From positions 1 through 28,377 of the forward strand of contig DAIOHQ010000030.1 in the NCBI GenBank assembly GCA_036744635.1: a DNA stretch of 28,377 nt, written 5' to 3'. Every line of letters starts with the position of its first letter. The stretch's first letter is position 1. This stretch comes from DAIOHQ01 sp036744635. Its GTDB lineage: Bacteria; Planctomycetota; Phycisphaerae; Tepidisphaerales; Tepidisphaeraceae. Of the stretch, positions 23,559-28,377 are shown piece by piece. The notes beneath the pieces are model-generated. The model ran no database searches, had not been told where the DNA came from, and saw only the letters and a program-made list of their open reading frames with translations. Both the position numbers and the translations under genes were made by a program.

Positions 23559-26198
23559 TCATGCAGCATTCAATTCAATGCTCAGCTCGGGGTCGAGATC
23601 GCTGTTCAGGGTGACAGACAGACCGCCCACGAGTTGCTCGGCAGCGCCGGTTTCCGTACCGGGCTGGATGTCAATCTGCTTGACCTGGGTAGTCTCGCCA
23701 GTGGTCTTGTTCTTCAGCGCGACGGTGAGCACGGCCGGGCCGGTGCCGCCGGAGGGCTGATACCATCCCGCCCGCAGGTCGACCGGGACCGTCTGCCCCG
23801 CTGTGATCTTGCCATCGCGGAAGGCGGCCGCCAAGTCGATTGTGACCGTTTCCGTGCCGCCGGTGCTGGTGTTGTCGCCGCTCCAGGTCATGTAATTGAA
23901 TTGGGCCTCCGGCGCGGCAAAACCCACCTGGTCGCCAAGGAAGGTGGTGATGCTGTCCAGGTCCTTCTCCGTCTGGGACCAGCTATATTGGATGAACAGG
24001 TCGTTCTCGCTCAGCAGGTCGCACTTGCCGGAAATGGTGGCGGTGTCATCACCATTCAGGACCACGCTTGAGATGTTTGTATTTGCAACGGCAACCCCAA
24101 CACCCGGGGCGGGAGTTGAGAGCAGGTTAAAAAACAAGAGACTTCCCGCAGAGGTGCCCGTGCCATCGGTCAAGGCATTGGCATTAAAACCAACGAACGC
24201 CGCAGCGCCACTGTTGGTAAAGGCATCTCCCAGAAACGGTCCGGCAGCGCTGAACGGCGTATCACAATACACGATGGACTTGTTCATCTTGCCCGTATAG
24301 GCGCGAATAAACCGCGGCGTAATCGCCAGGTGGCCATTGAACACCGTCAGGCGGTTGGAGATCAGGTCCGCGGCGTAGGTGAGCTCATTCGCCAGCGAAG
24401 CGCTCTGGTCCGTGTCGATGACCTCGTTGTAGCGCGGCAGCGAAGCGCCATCGGAAACAATCGCCACCCCCACGTACCGGTCGAGCCTCTTGAAGTCCTC
24501 GACAGTGACAGTTTGTTCAGCGACGAAGTTGCGTCGGGAAGCGATGTTGAATCCTTTGTTGGCAAAGCTGTCGATAATAGTGCCCGCCTCGTTCTGGGAT
24601 TGCGCAAAGAGGAACGGATCGATGACAATCGCGCTCTTGCAGGGGTCCTGAGCGCCGGCGCCCAAGGAAGGCGCTGCCAGGCCGCCATCGGACACAAGCA
24701 GCGGCCGGGCCCGCGACGGGGTGCCGCCCAGCGGATTGGTCGTCACCACCGAAATAATGCCGCTTGCATCTTTCCATGCAATGGCGTCGGCCGAAACATC
24801 AATCGTATCCGCGGCAATCCCCTGCGCCAGCAGAGCCGCCTGTGCCGCCGCCAGGGCCTGGGCCGGCGTCTGACCTCCGGCAATCCCCGCCGTCACTTGC
24901 TGCTGAATGGCGGCGTTGCTGTCATTCAGGGCCTGCAGCGACTCCTGCGTCGGGGCATTAATTCCGTTCACCGGTGTGATCGCCGACAACTGCCCGGTAT
25001 TCACCAGTTTCGCTTGGAAATAGCGCGTGGAGGTGTCGGAGAAGCTGATGGCCGTGGCATTGTTGAACTTGCCATCGTTGGCGGTGGTGTCGGAGTTGAT
25101 GAAGTCGCCGTTATCCAGCAAGTCCGTCACCTTGCCGATCACGTTCCCGGCCGCATCGGTTTCATCCACCTCCACCGCCACCGAAGGATCAGAATTGGCC
25201 ACCGTCGCGGTGAACGTCAGCAGTTCATTGGTGTTGACCAACACCCGGTCAGCGCTGAGCTGCAGTGCCGTCAGATCCGGCCCCACCGGCAACGGCGGCA
25301 ATGCCGGGTTGGTGAGCGTGAACTTCCCCGGCGAGGCGGGGAAGTTGTTGCTCTCATCGCTCTCGGCCACCTGCAGGACCGAATCAATCCACGCGATCAG
25401 GAAATAATCGCCGCTGCGCAGATCAGCCGGCACGATCAACGTGCCCTTGGCGCCCTTCGTTGCCCCCGCCTTGAGGTTCAGCTTGGCGCTGAAGGTATTG
25501 AGCAGGTGGTCGCCGGGGTCAAGGTTGTTGGGATCAAAGGCGGTGTCGGGGGAGGCCACAAACGTGATGTGGGCGCTGGATTTTACCGGGATGTTGCCGT
25601 TGTTGTGAACCGTGACGGTAAGCTTCTGCGGCTTGACCTTCCCGCCCAAGGTGATCGGCCCCGGCGTCGGCACCTCGCCGCTTAGATCGACAAAGGGCTG
25701 GCGGATCTGCACCGTGGTGTCAGTGGGAGTGACGTTGTTGTCCTCATTGGATTCGGCGATCACATTGGTGCTGTCCACCTGGGCCAGCAAGAAGTAGCTG
25801 TTGTCCGGGATGTTGGGCGAGGTGAACTTTACTTTTACTTTCTTGCTGTGGCCGGGAGCTATCGTCCCAGCCTTGGAACTGGTGATGATCGAGAAATCGC
25901 CACCCTCCACGCCGTCCAGCGTCTGGTCGGTGGATGCCCACAGTGTGGCTGCAATAGTTCCAGTAGCGGCGGCATCGCCCTGGTTGGTGACGTTGAGCGT
26001 GAGCTTGGCCTTGCCGCCGGGCAGCAGCGCTGACGGCGGCGAGCCGACAAACGAGACAACCAAATCCGCGCTGAGCATGGTGCGGCTTTCCAGAGCCTCG
26101 GCGACAAAACTCCGTATTTGAAAGCGCCGGCGAGGGTTTGCCAGTTGGCCAGAATTGCGCGAAACGGCGAGCGCCCGAGAAGAGTGCGACTTTGACAT
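23559..26198 (-). CDS. Secreted/cell-surface CARDB-repeat protein with LEPR-XLL-type N-terminal motif
   Basis: An 879-residue exported protein of unknown function. Seen: a basic N-terminal region (NPRRRFQIRSF, about 21-31) followed by ALESRTMLSAD (36-46), a variant of the LEPR-XLL motif found at the start of large planctomycete surface proteins; two CARDB-like beta-sandwich domains (about 46-165 and 170-300), each closing with the typical acidic tail (AESNEDNN, AESDESNN); a further beta-rich domain (about 310-430); an Ala/Gln-rich helical linker (about 430-490); a central alpha/beta region with VGVAIVSDGASL and KSIVYCDTPFSAAGPFLG (about 490-720); and a beta-rich C-terminal third. The start at 26198 has AAGGAAAGGG just upstream; the longer open frame to 26282 has no such site and reaches the promoter. 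Role inferred: surface or matrix protein, possibly with an enzymatic central domain. Confidence 0.85.
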   Translation of the reverse strand: MSKSHSSRALAVSRNSGQLANPRRRFQIRSFVAEALESRTMLSADLVVSFVGSPPSALLPGGKAKLTLNVTNQGDAAATGTIAATLWASTDQTLDGVEGGDFSIITSSKAGTIAPGHSKKVKVKFTSPNIPDNSYFLLAQVDSTNVIAESNEDNNVTPTDTTVQIRQPFVDLSGEVPTPGPITLGGKVKPQKLTVTVHNNGNIPVKSSAHITFVASPDTAFDPNNLDPGDHLLNTFSAKLNLKAGATKGAKGTLIVPADLRSGDYFLIAWIDSVLQVAESDESNNFPASPGKFTLTNPALPPLPVGPDLTALQLSADRVLVNTNELLTFTATVANSDPSVAVEVDETDAAGNVIGKVTDLLDNGDFINSDTTANDGKFNNATAISFSDTSTRYFQAKLVNTGQLSAITPVNGINAPTQESLQALNDSNAAIQQQVTAGIAGGQTPAQALAAAQAALLAQGIAADTIDVSADAIAWKDASGIISVVTTNPLGGTPSRARPLLVSDGGLAAPSLGAGAQDPCKSAIVIDPFLFAQSQNEAGTIIDSFANKGFNIASRRNFVAEQTVTVEDFKRLDRYVGVAIVSDGASLPRYNEVIDTDQSASLANELTYAADLISNRLTVFNGHLAITPRFIRAYTGKMNKSIVYCDTPFSAAGPFLGDAFTNSGAAAFVGFNANALTDGTGTSAGSLLFFNLLSTPAPGVGVAVANTNISSVVLNGDDTATISGKCDLLSENDLFIQYSWSQTEKDLDSITTFLGDQVGFAAPEAQFNYMTWSGDNTSTGGTETVTIDLAAAFRDGKITAGQTVPVDLRAGWYQPSGGTGPAVLTVALKNKTTGETTQVKQIDIQPGTETGAAEQLVGGLSVTLNSDLDPELSIELNAA

Positions 26199-26252
26199 GT
26201 TCGTCCCTTTCCTTGGAGAAGTGAGTTCACACCGCATATCGGTGCGAAGGAT

Positions 26253-26282
26253 ATGATCACCCCGCCCCCTTCGAAGTGTCAA
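26253..26282 (-). promoter_or_regulatory. Probable promoter of the CARDB surface-protein gene
   Basis: Minus-strand TTGACA (26277-26282) with GATCAT (26253-26258) at 18 nt, 4 of 6 matches to the -10. Predicted start is about 26246, giving a leader of about 48 nt. The -35 lies two bases from the direct repeat of the adjacent mobile-like element. Confidence 0.5.
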
Positions 26283-26284
26283 GC

Positions 26285-26431
26285 AAAATCTGGTAGTGGG
26301 TCAGTTTGGGTGCCACAGGTCGGCGTACTCGCAGACCTGTGTCCTACTGCGTCGCTATGCGGCACAGGTCTCGGAGTACCGCGACCTGTGGCACCCATAA
26401 ATTTCAACCTGACCCATTTCCCAAAATCTGG
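26285..26431. mobile_element. MITE-like element: inverted repeats nested in a 9-nt direct repeat
   Basis: AAAATCTGG occurs at 26285-26293 and again at 26423-26431. Between them TGGGTCAG (26297-26304) is inverted as CTGACCCA (26409-26416). Inside, CACAGGTC/GACCTGTG palindromes occur at 26314-26341 and 26363-26390; with GGGTGCC ahead and GGCACCC behind, the two halves are inverted copies. This resembles a small non-autonomous element with a target duplication, or a REP cluster. No transposase is present. It fills most of the 308-nt gap between the CARDB and truncated genes. Confidence 0.55.
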
Positions 26432-26450
26432 CAGCGGTAACGTTTGTGGT

Positions 26451-26494
26451 GCGGGCTTTTCAGCCTGCGTTCCCAAAGCAGGTTGATAGCCTGC
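26451..26494. repeat. Paired GCGGGCT/AGCCTGC and GCAGGTT/AGCCTGC hairpins
   Basis: GCGGGCT-TTTC-AGCCTGC (26451-26468) and GCAGGTT-GAT-AGCCTGC (26478-26494), each a 7-bp stem with one G-U-type pair. This is a further class of paired intergenic palindrome, ending 12 nt before the ATG of the truncated gene. Confidence 0.6.
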
Positions 26495-26506
26495 TATTAT
26501 TCGGAC

Positions 26507-26832
26507 ATGTCCGCCCCCCAGCGCATCTTCCTTTTGTCACCGGCGCACTGCGGGGGCAAGCGGGCGGGGTATCTGCTCAACGATTCGGCCAGCTTCGATC
26601 TCGCGGCCAAGATTCGCTCCCCCGGCGGCGCGCCTCTCGGCGAAATCTTCCGCTTCCTTAGCGGGCTGTATTTCCGGGGTAAGCTTGCGTATTCCGAGGC
26701 CTTCGCCGCCCCACCGCCTGGCGTGAGCGGCGCCTATGTCATCACCACCAATCGCGGCCTGCTCCCGCCGGCCACTGTCATTTCACTGGAAGAGCTGCGC
26801 GCCATGGGTTGCGGGCAAATCCACCCCGATGG
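26507..26832 (+). pseudogene. 3'-truncated gene of a conserved hypothetical protein (SPAHCGGKRA family)
   Basis: From the ATG at 26507 a plausible protein begins MSAPQRIFLLSPAHCGGKRA and continues with GAPLGEIFRFLSGLYFRGKL and YVITTNRGLLPP. From memory these stretches are conserved in bacterial hypothetical proteins of about 170-200 residues. Protein-like sequence persists for only about 105 codons, to around IHPDG, and then runs into the antisense of the convergent pilus ATPase, whose stop is at 26834. The frame stays open far into that gene by GC bias, so no proper C terminus is visible. I read it as a gene cut off at a rearrangement junction. No Shine-Dalgarno is seen; TATTAT 7 nt upstream would allow leaderless expression. 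Function unknown. Confidence 0.6.
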
Positions 26833-26833
26833 T

Positions 26834-28171
26834 CTATTTACGAAATCCCCCCGCCAGGGCTCCCGCGGTGAAGACCTCTGGGGGCAGCTTGAACCCCGCG
26901 GCTTCCAATTTGTGCATGAACTGCGGCCGCAGCCCCCCCGGCCGGAGCTGGCCCTTTACCTTTCCGTGCTCATCCAACCCCTCCTCGGTGAACCGGAAAA
27001 TCTCCTGCATGATCACCTTGTCGCCCTCCATCCCCACCATTTCCGTCATATGCGTGATCTTGCGCGTACCATCGCGCATGCGCGCCTGCTGCACGATCAA
27101 CTGCACGGCGGATGCCATCTGCTCGCGGATCACGCGAATGGGGAAATCGATCCCGCCCATCAGCGCCATGGTCTCGATGCGCGACACCGCATCGCGCGGC
27201 GAATTGGCGTGCAGCGTGGTCAGCGACCCATCGTGGCCGGTGTTCATCGCCTGCAGCATGTCCAGGGCCTCGCCGCCGCGGCACTCGCCGACCACCACCC
27301 GCTCCGGCCGCATGCGCAGGGCGTTGCGCACCAGATCGCGAATGCTCACCCCCCCGCCGCCATCCGCCTCGGCCTTCTTGGTCTCCAGGCGCACCACGTG
27401 ATCCTGCGCCAACTGCAGTTCTGCGGCATCCTCGATCGTCACGATCCGCTCATCGGAGGGAATGAAGCTCGACAGCACGTTCAGCAGCGTGGTCTTGCCG
27501 GAACCGGTTCCGCCGGAAACGACAATGTTCAGCCGCGCCACCACGCAGGCGTGGAGGAATTCGGCGATCTGCGGCGTCATCGTCCCGAAGCGCACGAGGT
27601 CGTCCACGCCCAGCCGCGTCGTCCCGAATTTGCGGATGGTGATGCTCGGCCCGTCGATCGCCACCGGCGCGATCACCGCGTTCACCCGCGACCCATCCGG
27701 CAGCCGCGCATCCACCAGCGGATTGCGGACATCGATCCGCCGACCCAGCGGCGCGATGATTCGCTCGATCACCCGCAGCACGTGGGCATCATCCTCAAAC
27801 TTCACGTCCGTCAGAACCGGCTTACCCTTGCGCTCGACATACACCCGCCCCGGGCCGTTCACCATTACTTCGGTGACGGTCGGATCATCCAGTAGCGGCT
27901 GAATCGGGCCATACCCGACCGTGTCACTCGTGTTAGCCAGCCCCGCCACCGCCCCCGACTCCGCGTGTCCGTCGCCACCCAGTTCCGCGCACAGCTCCTT
28001 CACCCGCCGCTCCACCTCGGCCAGCCAAGCCGGCTCCTGCTCATTCGTCCCCAGTTCATCGCGCAACATTCCGACAATCCTTGTCCGCAGCACTGACGGC
28101 TCCAAGGCGGGGCACACCCCATTTTCCGCGTTTCCCGCCTGAACCGCATCACATTCCGCAATACCAGCCAT
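26834..28171 (-). CDS. cpaF: CpaF/TadA-type secretion ATPase of a Tad (Flp) pilus system
   Basis: A 445-residue hexameric ATPase of the GspE/VirB11 superfamily that powers assembly of Tad/Flp pili at the inner membrane. Seen: an N-terminal helical region (about 25-85) then GYGPIQPLLDDPTVTEVMVN (86-105), typical of CpaF; Walker A GGTGSGKTT (220-228); the Asp box TIEDAAELQL (245-254); Walker B-like RVVVGECRGGE (291-301); and the His box TGHDGSLTTLHAN (311-323). The length fits CpaF (400-500). Start ATG at 28171 has GGGAG about 6 nt upstream. TadB/TadC-like genes, which usually follow cpaF, are missing: its stop abuts the truncated gene, so the tad locus is broken or dispersed here. Upstream partners may lie beyond 28377. 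Confidence 0.94.
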   Translation of the reverse strand: MAGIAECDAVQAGNAENGVCPALEPSVLRTRIVGMLRDELGTNEQEPAWLAEVERRVKELCAELGGDGHAESGAVAGLANTSDTVGYGPIQPLLDDPTVTEVMVNGPGRVYVERKGKPVLTDVKFEDDAHVLRVIERIIAPLGRRIDVRNPLVDARLPDGSRVNAVIAPVAIDGPSITIRKFGTTRLGVDDLVRFGTMTPQIAEFLHACVVARLNIVVSGGTGSGKTTLLNVLSSFIPSDERIVTIEDAAELQLAQDHVVRLETKKAEADGGGGVSIRDLVRNALRMRPERVVVGECRGGEALDMLQAMNTGHDGSLTTLHANSPRDAVSRIETMALMGGIDFPIRVIREQMASAVQLIVQQARMRDGTRKITHMTEMVGMEGDKVIMQEIFRFTEEGLDEHGKVKGQLRPGGLRPQFMHKLEAAGFKLPPEVFTAGALAGGFRK

Positions 28172-28377
28172 CGTTTCTCCCAGTCAATTGGTGTGATATC
28201 CCCCCTCGCCCCCCTGATATCGGCGGGTTCCTCTCACCGCCTTACTTCGCCGGGGATGCACCCCAATCAACCTTCACAACCGATACAGGGCGAAAACCTC
28301 GCGCATCAAGATTTTCCAGCCGGTTAGCCCGACTTCCGCAGTTCGCGTGTCAAAACGCCCCTGGCGATAGCGCCAAG
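28172..28377 (-). other. Upstream spacer and possible 3' end of a gene entering from beyond the window
   Basis: Two minus-strand frames are open to the window edge. One ends at 28274 (33 codons, ending FALYRL) and the other at 28324 (17 codons, ending TRELRKSG). Either could be the tail of a preceding gene, for instance a CpaE-like protein, but neither can be identified. The 100 nt before cpaF hold two GATATC palindromes separated by a C-rich run and no clear promoter. Confidence 0.25.

Overview
The window looks like a stretch of a GC-rich planctomycete chromosome, probably Phycisphaerae-like (inference). The best lineage clues are a LEPR-XLL-type surface-sorting motif at the N terminus of a large secreted CARDB protein (23559-26198), a membrane VWA/glutamine-amidotransferase-like protein of a type common in that phylum (10184-12697), a tiny 2x[4Fe-4S] ferredoxin (1147-1323), and many short intergenic palindromes. 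It is mostly ordinary chromosome with a few accessory pieces.

Layout. 1-1400: the end of a polysaccharide-export ABC locus (Wzm-type permease, minus strand) with a six-codon leader ORF just ahead of it, then an intrinsic terminator, the ferredoxin gene and its TTGACA promoter. 1490-8714: an addB-addA operon (plus strand, genes overlap by 8 nt) encoding a complete AddAB helicase-nuclease for double-strand-break repair, with all four iron-sulphur cysteines and both nuclease motifs visible. 8733-13670 (minus): an acid-sugar dehydratase of the enolase superfamily with D-galactonate-dehydratase residue spacing, the VWA protein, and a xylose-isomerase-like sugar isomerase/epimerase, separated by two different REP-like hairpin doublets. 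13736-13896: a self-contained initiator tRNA-fMet gene with promoter and terminator. 13925-16819 (minus): a large fusion protein directly next to that tRNA, with a TOTE-type archaeo-eukaryotic primase domain, an SF2 helicase and a DUF559/Vsr-like nuclease. This is the strongest candidate for an accessory conflict or defence element here. 17076-19640 (minus): comEC, the DNA-uptake channel. 19807-20964 and 21225-22529 (plus): citrate synthase with a clear promoter, and murA behind a leader with three successive hairpins. 22712-23473 (plus): a YjdF/DUF2238 membrane protein. 23559-26198 (minus): the CARDB protein. 26285-26494: repeat elements. 26507-about 26832: a 3'-truncated gene ending where the stop of a convergent cpaF/tadA pilus ATPase (26834-28171, minus) begins.

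How the parts relate. Several genes deal with DNA entry, processing or defence (AddAB, ComEC, the primase-helicase-nuclease, the Tad/Flp pilus ATPase), but they are not one operon and I do not claim a single system. The dehydratase and isomerase probably serve sugar-acid catabolism. MurA, citrate synthase and tRNA-fMet are housekeeping genes. The intergenic spaces are rich in palindromes; three loci share a GGGTCAG core, which suggests REP/RAYT-like or MITE-like non-autonomous elements whose transposase is not in the window.
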